This document shows, piece after piece, positions 52,311 to 62,356 of a DNA stretch of 64,000 nucleotides. Source of the DNA: Coenobita brevimanus (Eukaryota > Arthropoda > Malacostraca > Decapoda > Coenobitidae); the NCBI GenBank assembly GCA_032717465.1, contig CM064632.1, forward strand, positions 30,742,296 to 30,806,295, written 5' to 3'. A program made the translations under genes and the position numbers. How positions within the stretch are numbered: the first letter of the stretch is position 1; every line of letters begins with the position of its first letter. The notes beneath the pieces are model-generated. The model was not told where the DNA came from. It searched no databases and was given only the letters and a program-made list of their open reading frames with translations.

Positions 52311-52589
52311 ACACAGTGACTAATAATACCCTTTTTCAGAGTAACTGCGCAAGGTTAGCCTGTTCAGCCCGAGGACGTTTATTTAATATTTTATACGTTA
52401 CCAACACACGATTTTATTTAGTTAAGGAGAGACTTCTTTGGGATGAAAAGATTAGAAACTCCATTAACCCTTTCAGCCCGAGGACGCTTTTCCTATTTCA
52501 TCCCTGCCAGTGAAAATTTGCTGTATTCAGCATGTGACAGTCCACCTCGGGATGGCCATTAACCCCATCTTAAACATTGTCTTCTTGCT
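52311..52589. other. Duplicated cagcccgaggacg segment and partial family B arm
   Basis: The string cagcccgaggacg occurs at about 52366 and 52479, each followed by a T-rich stretch. A family B-like arm (cacacgattttatttagtta) lies near 52406. Confidence 0.45.
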
Positions 52590-52718
52590 GCCTCCAGACG
52601 ATTGTGTTCACCTCAGGAGGGAATGCGAATAGGAACGGGTTAGGTATAGTCTTCATAAACCCCTTCACCACTAGAGGGGCTTTCCTACATGAATAAAACC
52701 GTTTGATGGCAATACATT
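52590..52718. mobile_element. MITE-like hairpin repeat, family B
   Basis: The left arm gcctccagacgattgtgttc and the complement of the right arm (catcaaacggttttattcat) pair imperfectly. Confidence 0.55.
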
Positions 52719-52782
52719 AGTAGTAAATATCAAAGAGGTCCCAGACATAAGGGATTAACATTTCGGGCTCGAATACCTACTC

Positions 52783-54780
52783 AATTAATCAATCAATCAA
52801 TCATTTCCTGTGGCACCCCACGGGATGCACAGGGCCTCAATGAACTCTCTCCACCAAAATTTGTCTCTTGCCATCTCCTTCAGGTCCCACCAACACTCCT
52901 CTCCTGCGTCTTTTTTCATTGTCCTCAACCAGGTTTCCCTTGGCCTACCTGTACCTCTTCTTCCTCTAGCAGTCCACTCTGGCACATCCTGTAGTAAACT
53001 ACCTTCTTTTCTGTATATGTGCCCCAGCCACTTCCAGCGAGACAGTCTCACATATTCATTAACTGGTTCCACTCTCGTAATATCCCTCACTCTTGCATTT
53101 GTAACTCTGTCTTGCCACTTTACCCCAAGAATCCTTCTCAGTATTTTATTCTCAAATCCTAATACTTTCTGATGTGTTGCAATTGTACTGTACCATGACT
53201 CATGCCCGTAAATTAAAATTGGTCTAACCATGGACTTGTAAATTTTCACCGTAGTATGTACCGAAAGCATATTATTATTCCAAACAGATTTCAACATTCC
53301 AACAGCTCGCCAAGCCTGTCTAATCCTCTCCTCAATTTCATTGTTTAATGATCCACTAGATGATACAATCGTTCCCAGATATTTAAAGTTTTCCACATTC
53401 TTCACCACACAATTCCCAGTTACACAATCGATTTGGCTCTCCACGCTCATGTTAATAATTTCAGTCCCCCCACAATCCATTACCAATCCCACTCTTTCTC
53501 TTTCCTCCACTAGACAATCAAGCACCCTCTGCATCTCGTAAATACTTCCGCAAATCAGTACATCATCATCAGCACAGTCCAAATCCATCAGCTTCCTACT
53601 GTCTTTCCAGTCAGTTCCTGCCCCTGTTCTCCCTGCAACCCCCTTCACAACACAATCCATAACCAAAACAAACAACAATGGCGAAAGAACTCCTCCTTGA
53701 ATCACTCCTGACCTAACTTGAAATGGATCACTCAAAGAACCACCCACCATTACCTTACAAAAAGTACCTTCATGCAGATTTCTAATAATATTTACAAACT
53801 TTTCTGGTATACCATAGAATCTCATAATTTTCAACATAGCTCCATGTGAAACACTATCAAACGCCTTTTCAAAATCCACGAAACACATACTAAGTGGCAT
53901 TTTCATCTCATTAGCTTGTTGCATTAGATTCCATACAATAAAAATCTGATCATTACAACCTCGACGCTTTCTAAATCCCGCTTGTTCTTCTCTTAAAATT
54001 TTATCAATTACTGGCTGTATTCTGTTCAACAAGATTTTGGAAAAGACTTTTGCAGCTACAGGTGTCAGAGTTATCCCCCTCCAATTTCCACACACACTCA
54101 AATCTCCCTTTTTTTTTCTTTTTTTTTTTGGTATTTTTATAATCATTAATTTTTTCCACTCTTCTGGAATTCCACCACTATCCCAAGCCACATTAAAAAG
54201 TTTCAAAAGCGCTTTCATCAGCTCGTCATTTTTCACCTTAAGCATTTCAGGGAATATTCCATCCTCTCCTGGGGCCTTAAAATTCTTTAACTCCTTTATA
54301 GATTTTGCTACCTCTTCCAAAGTTATATCCCCTGTTTCCATCTGCAAGTCTCTCTCGGCTGACAAAATGTCCATTTTACCAGCCTGATTGAGAGTTCGAA
54401 CATTCCAGTTTCCTACTCTTAAGGTTCTTTTTGGATGTATAAACTTATTTTTACACCGTAGGATTCTTAGCACCCCCTGCCCACTTAAGGGCTGCACGGG
54501 ATTGAGGGCCATTGCTTCGTCACCAGAGTTCATCAAGATTTCTTAGGCAGAAAAATATTTTACCCTGGAGCCAATGCCAGCGACTCGCAGTAACCAGACA
54601 GTGGAGAGAGGAAATTAACTAAATGAAAGTAAAATGCAGGGGGTTTGGACAGACAAAGTACAAGGGAAAGAAAGAGAGCAAAGAGAATGTAGATAAAAGT
54701 GTCCCTTTTAGTCGCCTCTTACGACAAGCAGGGAATACTGGGGAAGTATTCTATCCCCCCTTCCCCAGGGGGGAAATACC
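52783..54780 (-). mobile_element. RTE-like non-LTR retrotransposon with internal endonuclease deletion
   Basis: On the minus strand a 5' leader contains cttgtcgtaagaggcgacta (complement near 54705-54730). A single long coding frame then ends in a 3' tail of ATTG/TTGA short repeats (complement of 52784-52803). A short 3' UTR with tandem tetranucleotide tail is typical of the RTE clade. The coding frame retains the first endonuclease motif (WNVRTL) and then jumps to the pre-RT linker, so most of the endonuclease was deleted in frame. Confidence 0.8.
52797..54536 (-). CDS. Open RT frame of RTE-like element (579 codons, endonuclease deleted)
   Basis: Start: ATG at 54533 in the frame opening at 54536. 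Residues ~40-56 hold the endonuclease N-terminus (VGNWNVRTLNQAGKM); from ~64 on the sequence is pre-RT linker (ITLEEVAKSIKELKNFKAPG). RT motifs in order are GNWRGITLTPVAAKVFSKIL, EEQAGFRKRRGCNDQIF, SMCFVDFEKAFDSV (catalytic Asp), GVIQGGVLSPLLFVL and the catalytic box as DCADDD (usually FADD/YADD, about 53562-53576). The C-terminal tail has ILIYGHESW, GVKWQDRVTN, WKWLGHI and RGTGRPRETW. The frame is open throughout, but loss of the endonuclease makes autonomous TPRT unlikely. Confidence 0.78.
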   Translation of the reverse strand: MMNSGDEAMALNPVQPLSGQGVLRILRCKNKFIHPKRTLRVGNWNVRTLNQAGKMDILSAERDLQMETGDITLEEVAKSIKELKNFKAPGEDGIFPEMLKVKNDELMKALLKLFNVAWDSGGIPEEWKKLMIIKIPKKKRKKKGDLSVCGNWRGITLTPVAAKVFSKILLNRIQPVIDKILREEQAGFRKRRGCNDQIFIVWNLMQQANEMKMPLSMCFVDFEKAFDSVSHGAMLKIMRFYGIPEKFVNIIRNLHEGTFCKVMVGGSLSDPFQVRSGVIQGGVLSPLLFVLVMDCVVKGVAGRTGAGTDWKDSRKLMDLDCADDDVLICGSIYEMQRVLDCLVEERERVGLVMDCGGTEIINMSVESQIDCVTGNCVVKNVENFKYLGTIVSSSGSLNNEIEERIRQAWRAVGMLKSVWNNNMLSVHTTVKIYKSMVRPILIYGHESWYSTIATHQKVLGFENKILRRILGVKWQDRVTNARVRDITRVEPVNEYVRLSRWKWLGHIYRKEGSLLQDVPEWTARGRRGTGRPRETWLRTMKKDAGEECWWDLKEMARDKFWWREFIEALCIPWGATGND

Positions 54781-54827
54781 TACTCAGTTGAATAAAATCG
54801 TCTGTCTCTTAGTAGAATGAAATGTTG

Positions 54828-55330
54828 AAATCCATCCATCATCCATGATCCAATCCTACATTGCCCCATGAGGAGCGTAGGAGCCCGGGGCTAGGCAGTT
54901 GGTCTTGACATTTAAGATGAGAGTGACCAGTCTCACTCATCCCTGAGTGGCATTACATGAGCAATCAACCCCAACCACCCCTTGGATATAAACCTTCACC
55001 GGCTACATCCGACTGGAGCGCAATAATTACCCACTAAACCACCAGGAGCCAAAATTTGGCTATATGGCTACCACCTATCGCAGTAAATGGTTTCCTGGCG
55101 TACAGGAAACCATTTGGCTTGTCACTCAGTGTGGAGTCACCCACAGGCAGAAGGAATAAGAAAGAATGAAGGAGAGAAAGACAGAAGAGGGAGTGTAGTC
55201 GCCCGTAGGCAGAAGGACAAGGAAAGAATGAAGGAAAGAAAGGCAGAAGAGGATGGAAGGAAAGAAGGATGGAGGAGAGGAAAGGGCAGACACCCAAGAG
55301 CAGCACTACAACGAGTGAGTGGATGGTGAG
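54828..55330 (-). mobile_element. tRNA-derived SINE-like repeat, copy 3 (longest)
   Basis: The minus strand carries an A box TGGTTTAGTGG (complement of 55031-55041), fitting the consensus TRGYNNARNGG, and a B-box-like GGTTTATATCC (complement of 54984-54994) about 36 bp further on, a tRNA-like spacing. A ~62 bp GA-rich block (cacaggcagaaggaataaga and cgtaggcagaaggacaagga) is tandemly duplicated at about 55141 and 55203. Copy 1 has it once. Confidence 0.68.
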
Positions 55331-55789
55331 CGCCCCTACCTACCACTAAAGCTGGCGTGACAGTGAAAGGGTTAGAATTAGTTTAAAAGTGAAGAAAACC
55401 TAAAGACTTACAAGAAATAGCTGTGGCAGGTAATTTCCTTGTTTCCTTCCAATTTTACACCACTTAAAATGCAGCCGCCAAGGTAAAGAAAAAGAACATG
55501 AAAAACTCCTGGATTCTTTCGCGTCTTTCTGCCATTAATTGCCCCGATTTAACTTGCAAATGTTACTGGAACGAGGGTGGCAACTTCACGGACCTGCCTC
55601 ACCCCTGCCTCATTTCACCCTGCCTCACCCCTTTTCAAAGGAGTAAAAAGGAACAGAAAAAAACGTAAGAAGAAACAGAGCTATTGGTTCTCTCGTGGCT
55701 GTTTGTTACAGGATGGGCTATAACGAAGGTAAACAGTCTATTTTTCAAACACTAGGATAGACAAGAAGGAAAGCTTACTTGTTTTTATT
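55331..55789. other. Non-coding stretch, nothing recognised
   Basis: Partly A-rich with a short tandem (ctgcctcacccctgcctcat) near 55590. Segment 55630-55740 weakly resembles 15420-15540. No gene. Confidence 0.4.
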
Positions 55790-56553
55790 TTTCCCCCGCC
55801 CGGACGAAGACCGAGGAAGTTGTTTTTGGCCTTTTGTTTTTTGTTTGTTAACAACATTACCTTAAAACTGCAGGATGAAATTGCATGAAACTTGCAGGGT
55901 ATGTGGGCACTGGTCCCCAAAGAAAGTTATTACATTTTGGAGATAATCGAGTGGTCTTGAAAGGTCAAAATCAAGTTCATGAATTTTCTGAGGGCTATAA
56001 GTTGAAAACGGTTGAATATAGAGACATTTACTATTAGGAACATACAGGAGCTCGTAATATGGACTTTAATTTGGCACCAAGACCTTTGACCTTGAATGAC
56101 TCTGAAAGGTCAAACTCAAGGTCACGGATATTCAGGGGGCTATAACTCGAGACTGGTTGTAAATAGACATTTAGTACTATTAACATATAGTAAATCCCGT
56201 ATAGGTTTTGAATTGGTACTTTGGCCATTAACCATAATTGACCCTGAAAAGTCAAACTCAGGGTCACGGATATATTTCACGGATTACTCGAAACTCGTTG
56301 AAGATAGAGGTATTTACTATTTCCAAGATATAGGAAGTCTCATATGGGCTTTCATTCGGTAGCATGACCTTTGACCTTGAGTGACCTTGAAAGGTGAAAC
56401 GCAAGATCACGGATTTTCAGAGTGCATAACTTGAAACATTTGCGCCATTACCTTAGACTTAATTATGCACTGACGCTAAATGGCAGAAACGAGACAGTAT
56501 TTAACAGCAATAATTGCTGTCGGCCGAGTTTGTTGTGCCTGACACCACTTGTT
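55790..56553 (+). mobile_element. Dispersed repeat D, copy 2, with internal 143 bp tandem units
   Basis: The head (ttgttttttgtttgttaaca, acattaccttaaaactgcag) and tail (gtttgttgtgcctgacacca) match the copy at 23872-24412. Inserted in the middle are about 3.5 tandem units of 141-145 bp, starting near 55956, 56101, 56242 and 56387. Each unit contains a TGACCTTGAAAGGTCAAACT-like core and a TCAAGGTCACGG-like string. Confidence 0.65.
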
Positions 56554-56569
56554 TCCATTTATTTTTCTT

Positions 56570-57260
56570 TCTTCACCTCCCTACCTACCTCACTTTCTTG
56601 CCCTAGCTTACCTTCACCCTGCTTCATTCCTCTACCTCCCCTTGCCTCACTCCTGCCTCCCCCTGCCATACTTATGTGCCTCACTCGTCTTACCCACTTG
56701 CCTCACCCCACTCTGTGTTTCATTCTTGTTGCCTTTCTTACTAATTTTATTTTGTTTCATCTCTAGCCTTTGTCACCCCTCTTCCTGCCTCACCCCTCGA
56801 CTCGAAATTCCACAGCCCTGCCTCACCCTTCACTTTGCCTCACCCCTAACGTGCCTCGTCCGTCACCTTGCCTCACCCGTTACTCTGTCTTCCCCCTCAC
56901 ACCCTGCCTTACCCCTTATCCTGCCTCACCCCTCATCCTGCCTCACCCCTCACCTGCCTCACCCCCTCACCTGCTCACCCCTCATCCTGCCTCACCCCTC
57001 ACCTGCCTCACCCCTCATCCTGCCTAACCCCTTAACCTGCCTTATCCTTCATCCTGCCTCACCACTCACCCTGCCTCACCCCTCACCCTGCCTCACCCCT
57101 CACCTTCCCTCACCCTTCACCCTGTCTCACCCTTCACCCTGCCTCACCCCTCACCCTGCCTCACCCGTCACCCTGCCTCACCACGCACTCTGCCTACCTC
57201 CTCAAGCTGCCTCGTCCCTAATCCTGCCTCACCCCTTACCCTGCCTCAGCCAAGTCCTAC
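56570..57260. repeat. CCTGCCTCACCCCTCA minisatellite
   Basis: Units of about 14-17 bp (cctgcctcacccctcac and shorter forms), most regular between 56860 and 57240. Pro/Leu/Ser/His-rich frames are compositional. Confidence 0.9.
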
Positions 57261-57337
57261 CTTCTCCCACAGCCATCTGTCCCGTTCCTCTTCTTCTGCC
57301 TCGTTTTCTTATTTTCCTCTTTTTCTTCCTCCTTCTC

Positions 57338-57708
57338 CTACTTAATACCTCCTCCTCTCTCCTCCTCCCCTTCCCTACTTAATACCTCCTCCTCTCTCCT
57401 CCTCCCCTTCCCTACTTAATACCTCCTCCTCTCTCCTCCTCCCCTTCCCTACTTTATACCTCCTCCTCTCTCCTCCTCCCCTTCCCTACTTAATACCTCC
57501 TCCTCTCTCCTCCTCCCCTTCCCTACTTAATACCTCCTCCTCTCTCCTCCTCCCCTTCCCTACTTTATACCTCCTCCTCTCTCCTCCTCCCCTTCCCTAC
57601 TTTATACCTCCTCCTCTCTCCTCCTCCCCTTCCCTACTTTATACCTCCTCCTCTCTCCTCCTCCCCTTCCCTACTTTATACCTCCTCCTCTCTCCTCCTC
57701 CCCTTCCC
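57338..57708. repeat. 37 bp minisatellite, 10 copies
   Basis: Units start ctacttaatacctcctcctc at 57338 and every 37 bp to 57671. Copies carry either AATA or TATA after cttt/ctta, in the order A A A T A A T T T T; otherwise they are virtually identical. Confidence 0.96.
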
Positions 57709-57719
57709 CACTTCATTCC

Positions 57720-58500
57720 TCTTTTCATCTCTTTCCTTTACTCTTCTTCACACGCCATTTTCTGCACTTACGGTTTCCTCCTGCTCTTCCTCATTTTTTT
57801 TTCCAATGTGTCCGACTCTGGGCATATTTTCTCTCTATCCTTCCCTCCTTCTTTACTCTTCCTTCTCCCCTGCTTCCTCCTTCCCATCCTCTTCCTCCCC
57901 CCCCCCTCCTTCTACTTCTCCTCTCCCTCTTCTTCCTGTCCCACCACCTACTCATTATCCTCCTCTCCTTCTAACTATTCTTCCCACTTCTTTTCTTTTT
58001 CTTCCTCTTCTTCTCCATATACCTCTTTCTTTCACGCTCTCCCTCCACCCTCTCTTCCTCCTCCGTCTCATTCTCTTCCCGTACTCCTACTCAAATTCCT
58101 TTACTCGGTATCATCTTCCCTTCGTTTTTCTCCTCCTCCTGCCCCTCCTCCTCTTCCTCCCGTCCCTCATCTCCTCCTCCTCCTCCTCCTCCTCCTCCTC
58201 CTCCTCCTCCTCAGCCCCTACATCTCGTTTTCTTCTTCCTCTTCCCATTTATCTTCTTTCTTCATATTCTTGCTTCTTCTTCCCTTTCTTTATCCTCTCC
58301 AGTTCTCCATCTTGATTTTCCTTCCCCTCCCCCTCCATCCCTCCAGCCCGTATGCAAATCTCCTCCAGTCTTATCCCTCTCGCAGCTTCCTCTCCCTACC
58401 TCTTTCATTTTCTCTCCACCTCGGTCTTTCACTTCTTCGTCTGACATCTGTTAGTTTTCTGTATTTCTCTCTCTCTCTCTCCCTCTCTCTCATGCCTACA
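57720..58500. repeat. Pyrimidine-rich tract with (CTC)n
   Basis: T/C-dominated plus strand; CTC run at 58169-58213; CT run near 58468-58490. The long Ser/Leu/Phe frames are compositional. Confidence 0.9.
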
Positions 58501-58571
58501 AGTTTCTTTACTCTCCTCTTCCTCTCCTTCCGGCCATGTTCGGGTCGAATTTTATGCGAGATAAGATATTT

Positions 58572-58736
58572 CCCAACCCCTCTTCCTTAGCAAATTATTT
58601 TGCATATTAATACCTTAACATTTTTTTTGTGTGTGATATATACCGTTTTAATATCGACTTCGTTGAATCAGTAACACATAAGAGAATACTTAGTGTAGTA
58701 TATAGTCTAAATCGCCAAGGAATAAGTGTTACGTAA
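58572..58736. mobile_element. MITE-like hairpin repeat, family A
   Basis: The left arm acccctcttccttagcaaat pairs with the complement of the right arm (ctaaatcgccaaggaataag, then tgttacgta). The right arm keeps the TTACG outer bases seen at 50.06 kb. Confidence 0.65.
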
Positions 58737-58789
58737 TCTACAAGTCAGTTAGATGATACTACGCCTTTTTACCATCATGCTGTACTTAC

Positions 58790-61700
58790 TGTATATCCCC
58801 TCCACTTCCCCCCGATTACGCCTCTTCATCGCCATTCCTTTCGCCTCTCCCCTTCTACGTCCCTCAGCTCCACCTCTACGCCTCCCTACTCACTTCTACG
58901 CCTCCCTATTCCCCTCTACGCCTCTTTACTCCGCCTCTACGCCTCTCTGCTCCCCCCTTGGTCTCTCTATTTCCCCTACGCCTCTACTTCCCTCTGCGCC
59001 TTTCTATTCCTCCCTACGCCTCTCTACTGCCCCCTACGCCTCTCTTCTCCCCTCCACGCCTCCCTACTCCTTCTCTACGCCTCTCTACTCCCCTCTACGC
59101 CTCTCTACTCCCCTTCTACGCCTATCCACTCCCCTCCACGCCTCTCTACTCCCCCTCCACGCCTCTCTACTCCCCCTCCACGCCTCTCTACTCCCCTCTA
59201 CGCCTCTCTACTCCCCTCTAAGCCTCTCTACGCCACTCCCCCTCCACGCCTTTCTACTCCCCCTCCACGCCTCTCTACTCCCCTCTACGCCTCTCTACTC
59301 CCCTCTAAGCCTCTCTACGCCACTCCCCCTCCACGCCTCTCTACTCCCCCTCCACGCCTCTCTACTCCCCTCTACGCCTCTCTACTCCCCTCTAAGCCTC
59401 TCTACGCCTCTCTACTCCCCTCTACGCCTCTCTACTCCCCTCTGCACCTCTCTACTCCCCTCTACGCCTCTCTACTCCCCCTCTACGCCTCATTATTTCC
59501 CTCTACGCCTCTCTACTGTCCTCTGCACCTCTCTACTCCTCTTCACGCCCCCTCTACTCCCCTTCACACCTCTCTACTCCCCTCTGCACCTCTCAACTCC
59601 CTCTGCACCTCTCAATTCCCCCTCTACGCCTCTCTACTCTCCCTCTGCGCCTCTCTACTCTCCCTCTACGCCTCTCTACTCTCCCTCTGCGCCTCTCTAC
59701 TCCCCTCTACGCCTCTCTACTCGCCCTCTACGTCCCTCTACTCCCCTCTACGCCTCTCTAGTCCCCTCTACGCCTCTCTACTTCCCTCTACGCTCCACAC
59801 CTCTCTAGTCCCCCTCCTCGCCTCTCTACTCCCCTCTGCATCTCTCTACTCCCCTTCACGCCTCTCTACTCCCCTCTACACCTCTCAGTTCCCCCTCTAC
59901 GCCTCTCTACTCCTCCCTACGCCTCTCTACTCCCCCCTACGCCTCTCTACTCCCCTCTGAGCCTCTCTACTCCCCTCTACGCCTCTACTCCCCCTCAACG
60001 TCTATCTACTCCCCCTCTATGCCTCTCAATTCCCCCTCTACGCCTCTCTACTCCCCCTCTGCGCCTCTCTACTCCCCCTCCACGCCTCTCTACTCCCCTC
60101 TGCACCTCTCTACTCCCCTTCACGCCTTACTACTCCCCTTCACGCCTCACTACTCCCCTTCACGCCTCACTACTCCCCTTCACGCCTCTCTACTCCCTTC
60201 TACGCCTCTCAATTCCCTTCTACACCTCTCAATTCCCCCTCTACGCCTCTCTACTCCCCCTCTGCGCCTCTTTACTCCCCTCCACGCCTCTCTACTCCCC
60301 TCTACGCCTCTCTACTCCCCTCTAAGCCTCTCTACGCCACTCCCCCTCCACGCCTCTCTACTCCCCCTCCACGCCTCTCTACTCCCCTCTACGCCTCTCT
60401 ACTCCCCTCTAAGCCTCTCTACGCCTCTCTACTCCCCTCTACGCCTCTCTACTCCCCTCTGCACCTCTCTACTCCCCTCTACGCCTCTCTACTCCCCCTC
60501 TACGCCTCATTATTTCCCTCTACGCCTCTCTACTGTCCTCTGCACCTCTCTACTCCTCTTCACGCCCCCTCTACTCCCCTTCACACCTCTCTACTCCCCT
60601 CTGCACCTCTCAACTCCCTCTGCACCTCTCAATTCCCCCTCTACGCCTCTCTACTCTCCCTCTGCGCCTCTCTACTCTCCCTCTACGCCTCTCTACTCTC
60701 CCTCTGCGCCTCTCTACTCCCCTCTACGCCTCTCTACTCGCCCTCTACGTCCCTCTACTCCCCTCTACGCCTCTCTAGTCCCCTCTACGCCTCTCTACTT
60801 CCCTCTACGCTCCACACCTCTCTAGTCCCCCTCCTCGCCTCTCTACTCCCCTCTGCATCTCTCTACTCCCCTTCACGCCTCTCTACTCCCCTCTACACCT
60901 CTCAGTTCCCCCTCTACGCCTCTCTACTCCTCCCTACGCCTCTCTACTCCCCCCTACGCCTCTCTACTCCCCTCTGAGCCTCTCTACTCCCCTCTACGCC
61001 TCTACTCCCCCTCAACGTCTATCTACTCCCCCTCTATGCCTCTCAATTCCCCCTCTACGCCTCTCTACTCCCCCTCTGCGCCTCTCTACTCCCCCTCCAC
61101 GCCTCTCTACTCCCCTCTGCACCTCTCTACTCCCCTTCACGCCTTACTACTCCCCTTCACGCCTCACTACTCCCCTTCACGCCTCACTACTCCCCTTCAC
61201 GCCTCTCTACTCCCTTCTACGCCTCTCAATTCCCTTCTACACCTCTCAATTCCCCCTCTACGCCTCTCTACTCCCCCTCTGCGCCTCTTTATTTCCCTCT
61301 ACGCCTCTCTACTCCCCCTCTGCGCCTCTCTACTCCCCCTCTACGCCTCTCTACTCCCCCTCTGCGCCTCTCTACTCCCCCTCTACGCCTCTCTACTCCC
61401 CCCTCTACGCCTCTCTACACCCCCTCTACGCCTCTCTACTCCCCCTCTGCGCCTCTCTACTCCCCTCTACGCCTCTCTACTCCCCTCTACGCCTCTCTAC
61501 TCCCCCTCTACGCCTCTCTACTACCCCTCTACGCCTCTCTACTCCCCTCTGCTCCTCTCTACTACCCCTCTACGCCTCTCTACCCCCCTCTGCGCCTCTC
61601 TACTCCCCTCTGCGCCTCTCTACTCCCCTCTGCGCCTCTCTACTCCCCTCTACGCCTCTCTACTCCCCTCTGCGCCTCTCTACTTCCCACTGCGCCTCTC

Positions 61701-62050
61701 TACTCGCCCTCTACGTCCTTCTACTCCCCTCTACGCCTCTCTGCTTCCCATCTACGCCTGTCTGCTTCCCTCTGCGCCTCTCTACTCCCCCTCTACGCCT
61801 GTCTGCTTCCCTCTACGCCTCTCTGCTCCCCCTCTACGCCTCTCTACTTCCCTCTACGCCTCTTTAGTCCCCTCTACGTCTCTTTAGTCCCCTCTACGCC
61901 TCTCTACTCTGCTCTACGCTGTACGCCTCTCTTCTCTCCTCTACGCTCTACGCCTCTCTAGTCCCCCTCCTCGCGTGTCTACTCCCCCCCTGCGCCTTTT
62001 TACTCCCTCATTACGCCTCTTTAAGCCCCTTTTACGCCTCTCTAGCACAG
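58790..62050. repeat. CGCCTCTCTACTCCCCTCTA minisatellite (~3.2 kb)
   Basis: About 160 units of 19-21 bp built on cgcctctctactcccctcta. Variants include gcacctctctactcc, ccctccacgcc and cctctaagcc. The plus strand has very few G. Three plus-strand frames of 268-351 codons read Ser/Thr/Pro/Leu-Tyr repeats. They have no signal of selection or domain, and frames open in more than one register. Confidence 0.95.
59266..61290. repeat. Tandem duplication of a 1,017 bp block inside the minisatellite
   Basis: 59266-60282 and 60283-61299 (approximate limits) match unit for unit, including rare variants (ctctacgctccacacctctc near 59787 and 60804; ctctacgcctcattatttcc near 59485 and 60502). I saw no difference over the central ~1 kb by eye. 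Independent evolution of single units could not yield this; it is a single block copy. Confidence 0.9.
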
Positions 62051-62124
62051 GCTGCGTATGTTTGCGTTATCGACACGTGATGTAAATCGCTCCCCAAGGC
62101 TGAATGGCTGGCCTAGAGGTAGTT

Positions 62125-62232
62125 GCTCTTGTTGTTGTTGTTGTTGTTAGTGTTGTCGTCATTGTTGTTGTCATTGTTGTTGTCATTGTTATTGTTATTG
62201 TTGTTACTGTTATTGTTATTATTGTTGTTGCT
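62125..62232. repeat. (GTT)n trinucleotide region
   Basis: GTT/ATT triplets with some GTC. Confidence 0.93.
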
Positions 62233-62311
62233 CAAAGTAAATATGCTTAGGGTGTAGGGAGTGGTAGATGTAGACGGTTGGGGTGTAGAGATGTGGAGAA
62301 GGTGATGTTGA

Positions 62312-62356
62312 GTTGTAACACCTCTTCCTTAGCTGTTTATTCTGCACATTACGCCT
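62312..62356. mobile_element. Left arm of a family A MITE-like repeat, interrupted
   Basis: gttgtaacacctcttccttag continues as ctgtttattctgcacattac, a good match to the family A left arm. At 62357 it changes abruptly into the Jockey-like fragment. No right arm is present in the rest of the window. Confidence 0.6.

Noticed and set aside
57338..57708. Possible CRISPR-like array
   Set aside because: Repeats are contiguous with no unique spacers and the DNA is clearly eukaryotic. The same applies to 814-1036 and 17887-19195.
58753..61887. Three frames of 268-351 codons with Ser/Pro/Leu/Tyr repeats
   Set aside because: They are translations of the 20 bp minisatellite, are open in more than one register and show no domain.
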